From: Chloroflexota bacterium
GTDB lineage: Bacteria > Chloroflexota > UBA6077 > CF-72
Length of the DNA: 64,000 bases
Direction: 5' to 3'
Assembly (NCBI GenBank): GCA_019247515.1
Contig: JAFAOS010000231.1
Coordinates: forward strand, 1 to 64,000
The position numbers were made by a program, and so were the translations under genes. The notes under the pieces are model-generated. The model was not told the origin of the DNA, did not search any database, and was given only the letters and a program-made list of their open reading frames with translations. Below, piece by piece: positions 26,165 to 34,732 of the stretch; position 1 is the first letter of the stretch; every line of letters starts with the position of its first letter.

Positions 26165-27255
26165 GCGGCGGCCGCGCCGTGGCGGCGGGGGTCCGGCGCA
26201 CCGAGCAGTCCGCCATCGGCGTCGAACCACAATGTGGGTGACTGTCCTCCCAGGTCGAGGCTGCCCCACGCCTTGACCTCGACGTGGCCGTGAACCTGGA
26301 GCGCCGCCAGCGTCTCGTCAGGCAGGCCGACTTCGACCAGCAGCGGGTCGCCGCGGGTGGTGTGATAGCGCGGGGCGGCGACAGCCCGGTCGCCCGGCCA
26401 CCCGTGGTCCAGCACCAGCGTCAGCGGCTGGGTGACCATGTTCGGAATGCGCCGCCCGCCGCTGGCGCCCAGGGCCAGGATCGGTTGACCGTCGCGCAGC
26501 ACGACGGTCGGACACATATTGGTGATCGCCTTTTTGCCGGGCTCCAGCGACTCCGGTTTGCCGGGTCGGTCGGTAAATAACGCCATGCCACTGTTGAGCA
26601 CGATGCCCGTGCCCGGCACGGTGAGGCGGCTGCCCATCAGCGTCTGGAGCGTGCTCGTGATGGACACGACATTGCCGCGCGTGTCGCCCACGACGAGATG
26701 GTCCGTGCAGCCGGTGTCGGCGGTGAGGCTTGCACCCAACCGTTGTGACCAGACCCGTGCGGCCGCGGCGACGATCGCGCTCATGCGCTCCGGACCAAGT
26801 GGATCGAGCTGTCGGGTATCGCATCCATCCAGCTCGGCCAGGATCTGGCGTAGAACTCCTCCGCCACTGTTATCTCCGGACGTGAACACGTCGAAACCGC
26901 GGTACTGATAGCATGCGGCCGGCCGAATCTCGGGCGCATACTCCGCCAGGTCGCGCCGGTCCAGGACGCCGCCTTCCGCCTGTACGTAGCGAACGATTTC
27001 GGCGCCGAGGTCGCCCGTGTAGAGCAGCGCCGGACCATCGTCCGCGAGGGCCCGCAGAGTCGCCGCCAGGTCCGGTTGCCGCAGGCGGTCCGCCGCGGCC
27101 ACGACGGCCGCCACCGGTGCATCGACGACATTACCACCCGCTTGCAGGACCTCGATGCCCGCTTCGGCCGGGGCCGGGTGCTGCGCGGCGACCAGCGCGT
27201 GCTCCGCGCGTAGCTTGCGGTCCTCGGCCAGCGCCCGTCTCATTCGATCGGACAT
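26158..27255 (-). pseudogene. Gamma-glutamyltransferase with a large internal deletion
   Basis: The 365-residue product retains the family start HALVAAQHPAPAEAGIEVLQ and AGGNVVD, but jumps from AAVVAAA straight to DRLRQPDLAATLRALADDG, losing roughly 140 residues of the large subunit. The rest is present: the catalytic region CTDHLVVGDTRGNVVSIT keeps the nucleophile Thr, though the second Thr of TTH is Asp, and LTVPGTGIVLNSGM and LGASGGRRIPNMV follow. Normal enzymes are about 530 residues. It is in frame, so it may be made, but is probably inactive. It overlaps the IclR gene by 16 bases, consistent with co-transcription. Confidence 0.6.
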
Positions 27256-28034
27256 CCAAGACGTCGGGAGAGCCCGCGGGCTTGCTCGAGCAGCGTCTCC
27301 AGCATGGTTGTCCGATGCTCGCCCTCGAAATCCGCGGCCGGACCCGAAATGCTCATCGCCCCGATCACGTCGCCGTGCGCGTCGCGGATCGGCGCCGCCA
27401 GACAGCGCAGACCGGGGATGCCTTCCTCGCGGTCTTCGGCAAAGCCTTGCTGCCGAACGCGCGAGAGCTCATGCTGCAGATCGGCAAGCTCGGTGATTGT
27501 CGTCGGCGTGCGCCGAACCAGCCCCACCGCGTGGACCAGCTCCGTGAGCCGCTCCGCCGACCAGCTCGACAGCAGCACCTTGCCCAGTCCGGTGCAGTGC
27601 AGCGCGTCGCGCTCGCCGACCCGCGTGTGGTACCGCAGCGCCCGCGCCGGCTCGGCCACCGCGAGGTGCACGACGCTGAAGTCCTGCAGGATGCCCAGGT
27701 TGGCCGTCTGGTCGGTGCGCTCGGCCAGGCGGCGCAGAAACGGCAGTCCGAGCCGATCCAGAGGCGAGGCCGCCAGATAGGCGCTGCCAACTTCGAAGGC
27801 GCGCGGCCCCAGGCTGTAGCGGGCGCTGCCCGGATCGAACGAGGCGAAGCCTTCGCCCCGCAGGCACTCGAGCAGCCGCAGGGCAGTCGCCTTGGGCAGT
27901 TGCAGGCGCCCGGAGACGTCGGCCAGGCTCAGGCTTGGCTCGTCTGGCGAAAAGGAGCTGAGGATGGCCAGACCGCGCTGTAAAGCGCGTACCTGATAGT
28001 TGGGCGGGTGACTTACGCTGCGGGGTCGGGCCAT
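27240..28034 (-). CDS. IclR-family transcriptional regulator
   Basis: The 264-residue protein has an N-terminal winged helix (VRALQRGLAILSSF, LSLADVSGRLQLPKATALRL, LLECLRGEGF) and an IclR effector domain (YHTRVGERDALHCTGLGKVLL, GFAEDREEGIPGLRCLAAPI, AMSISGPAADF). IclR proteins respond to small carboxylic or aromatic acids. ATG 28034 starts the domain properly; the frame to 28229 is an extension into the divergent promoter. The gene is divergent from the fumarase/fumarate-reductase operon and precedes the gamma-glutamyltransferase relic, so it probably controls the operon through the palindrome at 28047. Confidence 0.85.
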   Translation of the reverse strand: MARPRSVSHPPNYQVRALQRGLAILSSFSPDEPSLSLADVSGRLQLPKATALRLLECLRGEGFASFDPGSARYSLGPRAFEVGSAYLAASPLDRLGLPFLRRLAERTDQTANLGILQDFSVVHLAVAEPARALRYHTRVGERDALHCTGLGKVLLSSWSAERLTELVHAVGLVRRTPTTITELADLQHELSRVRQQGFAEDREEGIPGLRCLAAPIRDAHGDVIGAMSISGPAADFEGEHRTTMLETLLEQARGLSRRLGCPIE

Positions 28035-28046
28035 CGTGGGCGGGCA

Positions 28047-28069
28047 ATCATGAAAAACTGTTTCGCGAT
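28047..28069. promoter_or_regulatory. Candidate IclR operator palindrome
   Basis: ATCATGAAA (28047-28055) and TTTCGCGAT (28061-28069) form an imperfect inverted repeat with 7 of 9 matches and a five-base centre, placed in the 76-base gap between the divergent IclR gene and the fumarase operon. IclR operators are often GAAA...TTTC palindromes. Confidence 0.45.
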
Positions 28070-28110
28070 AGCGGGTCATGGTGGCGCGCGCGGCGTACCA
28101 TGTCAACCGC

Positions 28111-29103
28111 ATGCCCATCACGATTGCCACGCTCGAGGACGCCGCCGTCGAGCTCAATCGACGTGCCGCGGTCGCCACGCCCGTGGATGCCCGCCGCGCG
28201 CACAAAGCCGCCGCCGAACGCGAGACCAATCCGCTCGCGCGCTACGTCCTGAATTCACTCGTCGATAACGCCGAGCTGGCCATCGTCGACGATCGGCCGA
28301 TGTGCGGCGACACCGGGCTGCCCCGCTATTACGTCAAAGTTGGCAACGCCGCCCAGGTCGAGGGTGGCTTCGCCGCCTTCGAGCACACCCTGCGCAAGGC
28401 CGTCGCGCTGGCTACCCAGGCCGTCAAGCTGCGCTCGAACCGGGTGCATCCGCTGACGCGCAGGAATCCAGGCAACAACGTTGGAGTGTTCGCACCGAAC
28501 ATCGACTATCGCTTTCACCCCGTCGGCGACTGGATCGACATCACGGCCGTCCACAAGGGTGGCCTGTTCGGGAGCGACTACCGCATGCTGTTCCCGGGCG
28601 ACGGCATCGGCGGCATCAAGCGCTTCGTGGTCGACACGATTGCTGCGTTCCATCGTCGTGGCCTGGCCTGCCCACCCGCGATTGTCGGCGTCGGCATCGG
28701 CGGCACCAAGGACCAGAGCTTCACGCTCAGCAAGGAAGCCTGCTGCCTGCGACTGGTCGGCGACCGCCACCCGGACCCGACCGTCGCTCAGCTGGAGGAC
28801 GAGCTGCTGGACCTCTGCAACTCCACGCAGATGGGTGTCATGGGTCTGAAGAGCCAGACGGCGGTGGTCGACGTGCACTGCGAGATCGCCTACACGCACA
28901 CCGGCGGCCTGCCCGTCGGCGTGAGCGAGCTGTGTACGGCGGTGCGACGCTCGACAGTCCGTCTGTTCAACGATGGCCGGATCGAGTTTCGCGAGGACCC
29001 CTTGTGGTTCGACGCGTACATGCGGCGCGAGGGCGTGGATTTTCCCAACGACGCCGCTGGCTTGATGCCGGCTGCTTCCCCCGCGCGCCAGGAGGTGAAT
29101 TGA
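28111..29103 (+). CDS. Class I fumarate hydratase/tartrate dehydratase alpha subunit
   Basis: The 330-residue subunit corresponds to the N-terminal domain of class I fumarases. All three cluster ligands appear present: Cys in RPMCGDTGLP, Cys in GLACPPAIVGVGIGG and Cys in GVSELCTAVR, which would hold a 4Fe-4S cluster. The usual substrate is a 2-hydroxydicarboxylate (malate/fumarate or tartrate). ATG 28111 begins at the domain start; the frame to 28078 is longer by 11 residues. The beta subunit follows after three bases. Fumarase is the usual guess; a related hydroxy-acid dehydratase is possible. Confidence 0.85.
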   Translation: MPITIATLEDAAVELNRRAAVATPVDARRAHKAAAERETNPLARYVLNSLVDNAELAIVDDRPMCGDTGLPRYYVKVGNAAQVEGGFAAFEHTLRKAVALATQAVKLRSNRVHPLTRRNPGNNVGVFAPNIDYRFHPVGDWIDITAVHKGGLFGSDYRMLFPGDGIGGIKRFVVDTIAAFHRRGLACPPAIVGVGIGGTKDQSFTLSKEACCLRLVGDRHPDPTVAQLEDELLDLCNSTQMGVMGLKSQTAVVDVHCEIAYTHTGGLPVGVSELCTAVRRSTVRLFNDGRIEFREDPLWFDAYMRREGVDFPNDAAGLMPAASPARQEVN

Positions 29104-29106
29104 AAG

Positions 29107-29787
29107 ATGGCTGACGCGGAGCTGCGCGAGGTGCACTTGCGCGTGCCGCTCTCCGAAGCCGACGTGCGCGGGCTGCGGGCAGGCGACGTAGTGTATCTCT
29201 CGGGACCCGTTATCACCGGGCGTGACGGCGTGCTGACGTACATGCTTGGCGAGGGGCACGCGCCGCTGGTAGACATCCGCGGCGAGTGCAACGTGCTGAC
29301 GACTTCGTCTCCGGCGGGTGTGGAGGTGCGGCCGGGAGAGTTCGAAGTTGCCTCACTGCAGGCGACCGCGGGATTTCGGTATGCGCGCTGGATGGAGGAC
29401 CTGTGCGCGAAGTACGGAGTCCGGGCGGTCATTAGCAAGGGCGGCATGCCCGAGGAGGTCTACCAGGCGCTTGGCGATCGCTTCGGCGTGGTCTTCCTGT
29501 CCACGATGGGCTACGGGCTGGGCGCCATCTACGGGCGCGGCGTGACGAAGGTGCGTGCCGTGCACTGGAAAGCGGAGCTGGGCATTTCCGAAGCGATGTG
29601 GGTGCTGGAATGCGATCGGCTGGGTCCATTCCTGGTGGAAGGTGACACCGCGGGACGTTGCTTCTTCCAGGAGCACGCCGCCGAGGTCGACGCGCCGCTG
29701 ATGGCGGCGTACGAGGGCTTGCCGAAGCCCATCCTGTCACGGCTCGGCGAAGAGCAGGACCCGCGCCAGGAGCTCGCGCGCGGTTAG
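29107..29787 (+). CDS. Class I fumarate hydratase/tartrate dehydratase beta subunit
   Basis: The 226-residue protein corresponds to the C-terminal domain of class I fumarases and the TtdB subunit: DVVYLSGPVITGRDG near residue 30, CAKYGVRAVISKGGM, and VHWKAELGISEAMWVLEC. The region after GRDG differs from the usual RDAAHKRL, so substrate contacts may differ. It completes the active site with the alpha subunit in the cytoplasm. The stop at 29787 is followed immediately by the flavoprotein ATG at 29788, so the genes should be translated together. Confidence 0.8.
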   Translation: MADAELREVHLRVPLSEADVRGLRAGDVVYLSGPVITGRDGVLTYMLGEGHAPLVDIRGECNVLTTSSPAGVEVRPGEFEVASLQATAGFRYARWMEDLCAKYGVRAVISKGGMPEEVYQALGDRFGVVFLSTMGYGLGAIYGRGVTKVRAVHWKAELGISEAMWVLECDRLGPFLVEGDTAGRCFFQEHAAEVDAPLMAAYEGLPKPILSRLGEEQDPRQELARG

Positions 29788-31509
29788 ATGACGCCGGACC
29801 TCACGTGTGATGTCCTGATCCTCGGCTCCGGTGGCGCGGGGCTCCTCGCCGCCTTGCGAGCGGTGCGCCGCAATCCACGCCTGCGCGTCGTCCTCGCCTC
29901 CAAGGGTCTGGTGGGCAAAAGCGGCTGCACGCGCATGGTCCAGGGCGGCTACAACGCCGTGCTGGACCCCGGCGATTCGCTCGACCTCCACCTCGAAGAC
30001 ACGTTGAAAGGCGGCCAGTTCATCAACAACCAGGACCTGGCGTGCACGCTGGTCAACGGCGCCCCGGCGATGGTCCAGGAACTGGAAACCACGATCGGCT
30101 GCTTTTTCGATCGCCGCGATGATGGTCGCATCCACCAGAAGCCCTTCGCCGGTCAGTCGTTCGATCGCACCGTGCACCGTGGTGATCTGACCGGCATCGA
30201 GATCGTAGGCCGACTGCGCGACGCGCTGTACGCCACCGACGTGACGGTCCTGGAGGAAGCCCGCGCGCTCGACGTGGTGCGCTCGCCAGATGGCTGGCGC
30301 ATCGCCGGCGCGGTGCTGCTCGACGCACGGCGCGGCCAGTTCGTGCGCGTTCAGGCCAATCTGACCATTCTGGCCACCGGCGGCGGTGCGCGCATGTACA
30401 GAGTCGCCGCGCCATCCCTCGAAAAGACCGGTGACGGCATGGCGATGGCGTGGCGGGCCGGCGCGACGCTGGTGGACATGGAGATGTACCAGTTCCACCC
30501 GACCGGTTTGCTGGCCGGCGCCAGCCGCATGACGGGCATGGTGCTGGAGGAAGGTCTGCGCGGCGTCGGCGGGATCCTGCGTAACGCGGCCGGCGAGCGT
30601 TTCATGCAGCGCTACGATCCGGTGCGCATGGAGCGTTCCACTCGCGACGTCGTCGCCCGCTCCGGCTACCTGGAGATCATGGCGGGCCGCGGCACGCCGC
30701 AGGGCGGCGTGTACATCGACGTCTCGCACCTGGGCGCCGACGCGGTCCAGCGGATGTTTCCCGGCATGGTGGCCCGCTGCCTGGACTTCGGCTATGACCT
30801 GCGCAGCGGACCCGTCGAAGTCTCGCCCACCGCCCATTTTCACATGGGCGGCGTCAAAATCGACGCGCGCTGTCACAGCAGCCTGCCCGGCTTGCTGGCG
30901 GCGGGCGAGGACTCGGGTGGTACGCACGGCGCCAACCGGCTGGGCGGCAATGGCGTGGCGGAATCGACGGTGTTCGGCGCGATTGCCGGCGACGTGGCGG
31001 CCGAAGAAGCCCTCGATATGGGACGCTGCGTGCTCGACGCCGAGCATGTCGAGACCATCGAGCGCACGGCGTTGCGACCGCTCGAGCAGCCAGGTTTGGA
31101 GGACCCGTTCGAATTGCGCACGCGCCTGGAGGACCTGATGTGGGAGAACGTGGGCCTGGTGCGCAGCCAATCCAGCCTGGTGGACGCGCTGGAGGACATC
31201 TCGGAGCTCCGCGAGCGGGCGCTTTCGACCAGCGTGCCGAACTTCCGTCGGTTGAATCTGGCGTGGACCGAGGCGCTGGACCTCGTGAACCTGTTGCAAG
31301 TGGCGGAGCTGGTTACGCGCAGCGCGCTCGAGCGGCGAGAGAGTCGCGGCGCCCACTATCGGTCCGATTTTCCGGCGGCTGACGACGCACGCTGGCTGCG
31401 CAATGTCTTTCTCCAGCGTGAAACTGACGGCACTCCGCGTGTCTGGGATGAGCCAGTCCAGTTCAAGTACATGCGCCCACCGGGTGTGGCGGCGGCGGTT
31501 CCGGCGTGA
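29788..31509 (+). CDS. Fumarate reductase/succinate dehydrogenase-type flavoprotein
   Basis: The 573-residue protein has the flavoprotein fold: VLILGSGGAGLLAALRA, then GKSGCTRMVQGGYNAVL, YQFHPTGLLAG, HFHMGGVKI and GTHGANRLGGNGVAE. The position of the His that covalently holds FAD in SdhA and FrdA (SHT) appears to be Cys (GCT), so FAD is probably not covalently bound. The substrate-binding FHPTG and the HGANRLGG Arg are present. The likely reaction is interconversion of fumarate and succinate or a related dicarboxylate. The stop overlaps the iron-sulfur gene start. No membrane anchor gene follows. Confidence 0.82.
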   Translation: MTPDLTCDVLILGSGGAGLLAALRAVRRNPRLRVVLASKGLVGKSGCTRMVQGGYNAVLDPGDSLDLHLEDTLKGGQFINNQDLACTLVNGAPAMVQELETTIGCFFDRRDDGRIHQKPFAGQSFDRTVHRGDLTGIEIVGRLRDALYATDVTVLEEARALDVVRSPDGWRIAGAVLLDARRGQFVRVQANLTILATGGGARMYRVAAPSLEKTGDGMAMAWRAGATLVDMEMYQFHPTGLLAGASRMTGMVLEEGLRGVGGILRNAAGERFMQRYDPVRMERSTRDVVARSGYLEIMAGRGTPQGGVYIDVSHLGADAVQRMFPGMVARCLDFGYDLRSGPVEVSPTAHFHMGGVKIDARCHSSLPGLLAAGEDSGGTHGANRLGGNGVAESTVFGAIAGDVAAEEALDMGRCVLDAEHVETIERTALRPLEQPGLEDPFELRTRLEDLMWENVGLVRSQSSLVDALEDISELRERALSTSVPNFRRLNLAWTEALDLVNLLQVAELVTRSALERRESRGAHYRSDFPAADDARWLRNVFLQRETDGTPRVWDEPVQFKYMRPPGVAAAVPA

Positions 31510-32204
31510 CGACGCTGCGTGTCCGCCGCTTCGAGCCCGGCGTGCATGGCCAACGCTGGGATTCCTTCGAGGTCCCGCTTGCCGAGCGCACGACCGTGCT
31601 CGACGCGCTCTTCTACGTGCTGCGCCGGCACGATCGCTCGCTCGCCTTCCGCTGCGCGTGCCGGGCGGCGATGTGCGGCTCCTGCGGCATGGTCGTCAAT
31701 GGCAGCGAGCGGCTGGCGTGTCGCACGCCGTTAGCGGAAGTCGCGGTTTCGGGCGTGGTCCGCGTCGAGCCGCTGCGCAACCTGCCGGTCGTCAAGGACC
31801 TGGTGGTCGACATCGATCCGTTCTTCGACAAGTACGCGGCGGTCGAGCCATTCGTCATGCTGCCACCCGGCATACACGCGCCAGCTGAAATCCCCGCGGA
31901 CGACCCGACGCGCCAGCAGATCGGTGAGGGTCTGGATTGCATCACGTGCGGCGCGTGCTACTCCGCCTGCCCGATGGTCGCCGTGGACCCAGACTACCTG
32001 GGGCCGGCCCAATTGCTGCGCGCCTTCAACGTGCTCGAAGATGTGCGGGAAAGAGAAGACGCCTGGCAGGTGCGCGCCGAAGTCTTCGGCCGCCACGGCG
32101 TCTGGCGCTGCCACGCCATCTCGGAGTGCACTCGCGTCTGTCCCAAGGACCTGGACCCCGCGCAAGCCATCCGCCGCCTGAAGCGCCGCGCCCTCACGGG
32201 CTGA
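31506..32204 (+). CDS. Fumarate reductase/succinate dehydrogenase-type iron-sulfur subunit
   Basis: The 232-residue protein carries the expected cluster ligands: CACRAAMCGSCGMVVNG with LAC for 2Fe-2S, CITCGACYSACP for 4Fe-4S, and CHAISECTRVCPKDLDP for the third cluster. It would pass electrons between the flavoprotein and a carrier. The start is a GTG overlapping the flavoprotein stop by four bases (GTGA). In standard complexes one or two hydrophobic subunits follow, but here the gene ends the operon and the next gene is convergent. The electron partner is therefore unknown. Confidence 0.85.
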   Translation: MTTLRVRRFEPGVHGQRWDSFEVPLAERTTVLDALFYVLRRHDRSLAFRCACRAAMCGSCGMVVNGSERLACRTPLAEVAVSGVVRVEPLRNLPVVKDLVVDIDPFFDKYAAVEPFVMLPPGIHAPAEIPADDPTRQQIGEGLDCITCGACYSACPMVAVDPDYLGPAQLLRAFNVLEDVREREDAWQVRAEVFGRHGVWRCHAISECTRVCPKDLDPAQAIRRLKRRALTG

Positions 32205-32279
32205 AATCGAAAAACAGACTATCCGAGGACAGCAGCCTAGGCTAGGCTAGGTCGGTTGCATCCTCCAGTCTGGCGAACG

Positions 32280-34301
32280 TCAGGCGCCAGGCGTTCTGCG
32301 CAATACGTAATAATCGCCGAACTGAGCGACCGGGGTGTAGTTGTTGGCCAGGTACGTTTCCAGGTCCGTGTTCTGAGCGGGTTTGCCCCAGAACAGGAGC
32401 TGCGACTCCGAGACCACCACCAGATTCACCCGCGCCAGCTCGCCGATCACCGTGGTCAGCTCGCTCGGCGAGGCGGCGCCTGGGTAGAGGTGAGCGAAGC
32501 GCGTCGGATTCGGTCGGTCGGCCAGCACGTACAGTAGCGGCGCTGTCGGATAGACAAAGATCGGTTCGCGGGGCCGCGTGTTGGCGCTGACGTACTGAGC
32601 GGCGGCGATCAGGCGCGAGGCTTCGGGTGTCGGCACGCTGATGCCCGCGACCATGGGCGGATCGACCAGTCGCGTCCTCGACGCGAGCTGGATGCCCGCG
32701 GCAGGGCTGCCCGGCAGACTGGTGTCGACCATGCCGACGAAACCCTCTGAGCGCACGCCCAGGTTGCGCGCGGCCGAAGCCAGCGGCACCAGGACCAGCG
32801 CCGTCGCCAGCACGTATCGATTGAAACCACGTACATGCCAGCCCCTGGCGAGAGCGGTGAACAGGTAGGCGAGGACCACCGCGCCAATAGCCAGCGGCAG
32901 ACACGCGGACCAGGTCAGATGGACCTCGTCCACGCGTGGATACTGCGTCAGAAAGGTGACGGCGCTGGCGACCGTCAGCCAACGCAACGTCCAGGCGGTG
33001 CGCGGCGGGAGGGCGGTCGTCGACAGCAGCGCCGCGGCCAGAATCGACACGAATGGCAGCACCAGGGGCCAGCCGTACGCCGCGCGGCCTGGCGCCAGCA
33101 GCAGCGCCAGCGGCAGCGACTCCCCCTGTTCGGCCGTGACCACGACCATCGTCGCGCCACACGCGAGCGCCAGCAAGAGCGCCAGGAGTCGTGCGGACCA
33201 GCCTCGGGCGCGCACCAGGAGCAGCAAGGCCAGAGCCAGGGCGAGCAGCGTGGCCCACGCGCCGCCACCGGGACCCGTGAGCGGGTACCACAGCACGTCC
33301 TGGTTCGTCACGCCGACGAAGCTCTTGACCAGGTCGACGTCCCAGTTGAGCGCCGAGAGCAAGGCCACCATCCAGGGCAGGCTGACCAGGCTGAAGCCGA
33401 TCCCGAGACACACCACGCCGCCGACAAGCTGGCCCAGGCGGCGCCCGTCCGAAGCCACGCGGATGGGACGCAGCGCCGCGTAGGCCGCCGCCACCAGCGG
33501 GAGAATGAAATACTCGGCGATCGGCACACTCGCGTGGGGGTGAATCAGCCACACCGTGGCGGCCAGGACCAGGACCAACAGGCTGATCTGGATCACGCGC
33601 AGCGGCCGCGTGACCGTCGGACCTTGCCACGCCAAACCGAGGACGAGCGCCAGCCCGAGGAGCACACCGGCGTTCTGCTTGAAGACGAACGCCAGGCCAG
33701 TGATGGCGCCGAGGCCGATCAACAGAGCGGCGCGGCGCCAGCCCACCTGGGACGGCAGGCGCATGAAGGCCCAGACGCCGAGGATGGTCAGCGCGGCGCT
33801 CGGCCAGCCCGGGTGCGGTTCCCAGGTGGAGGGCACGCGGTCCAGACCGACCAGGATGAACAGCGGCGGCAGCACCGCGATCGCCGGCCTGACCAGGCTC
33901 CGGCATAACAAATACAGTCCAAGAGCCAGCACCACGCGGCTGACCAGTCCGACCACCCGCAGGTCGATCAATGGCGAGCCGCCGAACAGGCTCAGGACCA
34001 GCGCGTGGACGTACAGCAGCCCCGGCGTATACAGCGAATCGAAATCGCGATACGGAATCTGACCCTGCAGGACACGCGTCGCTTGCTCGAGGAAGTACCC
34101 CTCGTCCTGGGCGTCGATGCCGAAGCGGATCACGACCAGCTCGGCAAATAACGCCGCGAACAAGCACGCCAGCGCGACGAGCTCCTCACCCCGCCGCTGG
34201 TGCGGCCGCTCCAGGCGCTCGGCCAGCTGGCCGTCCGCGGCCAACTCCACCGCTTGCGCCCGCGTGGCAGTCGGCGGCGGACTCAGGATCAAACGAGACA
34301 C
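32280..34301 (-). CDS. Multi-pass GT39/ArnT-like glycosyltransferase
   Basis: The 673-residue membrane protein has about 12 hydrophobic segments. Near residue 63 lies IDAQDEGYFLEQATRVLQGQ, resembling the first outer loop Asp-Glu of GT39/GT83 and ArnT-type enzymes, then YRDFDSLYTPG and WEPHPGWPSA. These enzymes use polyprenyl-phosphate sugars to glycosylate exported acceptors. A C-terminal extracytoplasmic domain (VVVSESQLLFWGKP, NNYTPVAQFGDYYVLRR) follows. The GTG at 34301 overlaps the small secreted gene upstream by 13 bases. An out-of-frame longer ORF is compositional only. Possible substrates include surface proteins with Pro-Thr tails. Confidence 0.75.
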   Translation of the reverse strand: MSRLILSPPPTATRAQAVELAADGQLAERLERPHQRRGEELVALACLFAALFAELVVIRFGIDAQDEGYFLEQATRVLQGQIPYRDFDSLYTPGLLYVHALVLSLFGGSPLIDLRVVGLVSRVVLALGLYLLCRSLVRPAIAVLPPLFILVGLDRVPSTWEPHPGWPSAALTILGVWAFMRLPSQVGWRRAALLIGLGAITGLAFVFKQNAGVLLGLALVLGLAWQGPTVTRPLRVIQISLLVLVLAATVWLIHPHASVPIAEYFILPLVAAAYAALRPIRVASDGRRLGQLVGGVVCLGIGFSLVSLPWMVALLSALNWDVDLVKSFVGVTNQDVLWYPLTGPGGGAWATLLALALALLLLVRARGWSARLLALLLALACGATMVVVTAEQGESLPLALLLAPGRAAYGWPLVLPFVSILAAALLSTTALPPRTAWTLRWLTVASAVTFLTQYPRVDEVHLTWSACLPLAIGAVVLAYLFTALARGWHVRGFNRYVLATALVLVPLASAARNLGVRSEGFVGMVDTSLPGSPAAGIQLASRTRLVDPPMVAGISVPTPEASRLIAAAQYVSANTRPREPIFVYPTAPLLYVLADRPNPTRFAHLYPGAASPSELTTVIGELARVNLVVVSESQLLFWGKPAQNTDLETYLANNYTPVAQFGDYYVLRRTPGA

Positions 34302-34732
34302 AGATGTCGCAAGTCCGCACCGCGCACGACAGGCAGCGGCCGCGGCGATTCGGGACTGCCGAACCAGTGCTCGAGGCCGTCAGCGGTCAACATCCAGTGC
34401 TCCTGGCCGCGCGTAAAGCTGGGGCTGTTCGTACACCAGGAGTACGTGGCGACGCCGGTGGTTGTCTTCTGTGACGTGTCGCCGTTCGACTGGTCGGTGC
34501 CGTGCTCGCATTCGGTCGGCGCGCCCATGACCCCGCCCGTCGCCTGATCGAGAGCGGCGAAGCCGAATAGAAAGGTCGGGGACTGGTCGGGCAGGCACCA
34601 CGGCGCGTGGTGGGCGCCCGGCAGGACCCACAATTGCTGGCGCGGCACACCGGTGAGACCGATCGCCAGCAAAGCGACACACGCCAGGCCGAGGCCCAGC
34701 TCCACGCGCAGCGGCGTCGCGATGCGGGTCAC
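34289..34732 (-). CDS. Small secreted or anchored protein with the EHG...TTTG...HW domain
   Basis: The 147-residue protein starts with a hydrophobic segment (VELGLGLACVALLAIGLTG) that may be a signal anchor. The rest contains PTFLFGFAALDQATGGVMG, APTECEHG, DTSQKTTTG, then C and two HW dipeptides. The same ordered motifs occur in the secreted PPC-domain protein at 21948-23267. No known enzyme motif is present. The start is taken as GTG 34732, overlapping the hydrolase stop by four bases; the longer frame to 34834 lies inside the hydrolase gene. It is between a hydrolase and a membrane glycosyltransferase, so may be a surface protein acted on by the latter. Confidence 0.65.
   Translation of the reverse strand: MTRIATPLRVELGLGLACVALLAIGLTGVPRQQLWVLPGAHHAPWCLPDQSPTFLFGFAALDQATGGVMGAPTECEHGTDQSNGDTSQKTTTGVATYSWCTNSPSFTRGQEHWMLTADGLEHWFGSPESPRPLPVVRGADLRHLCLV

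Noticed and set aside
32229-32252. Repeated CTAGG near the end of the iron-sulfur gene
   Set aside because: A short imperfect direct repeat without a stem and T-run, so not called as a terminator or attachment site.
32242-34167. 641-codon minus-strand open frame over the GT39-like gene
   Set aside because: It is out of frame with the hydrophobic protein and has Arg/Gly/Ala-rich composition typical of high-GC shadow frames.
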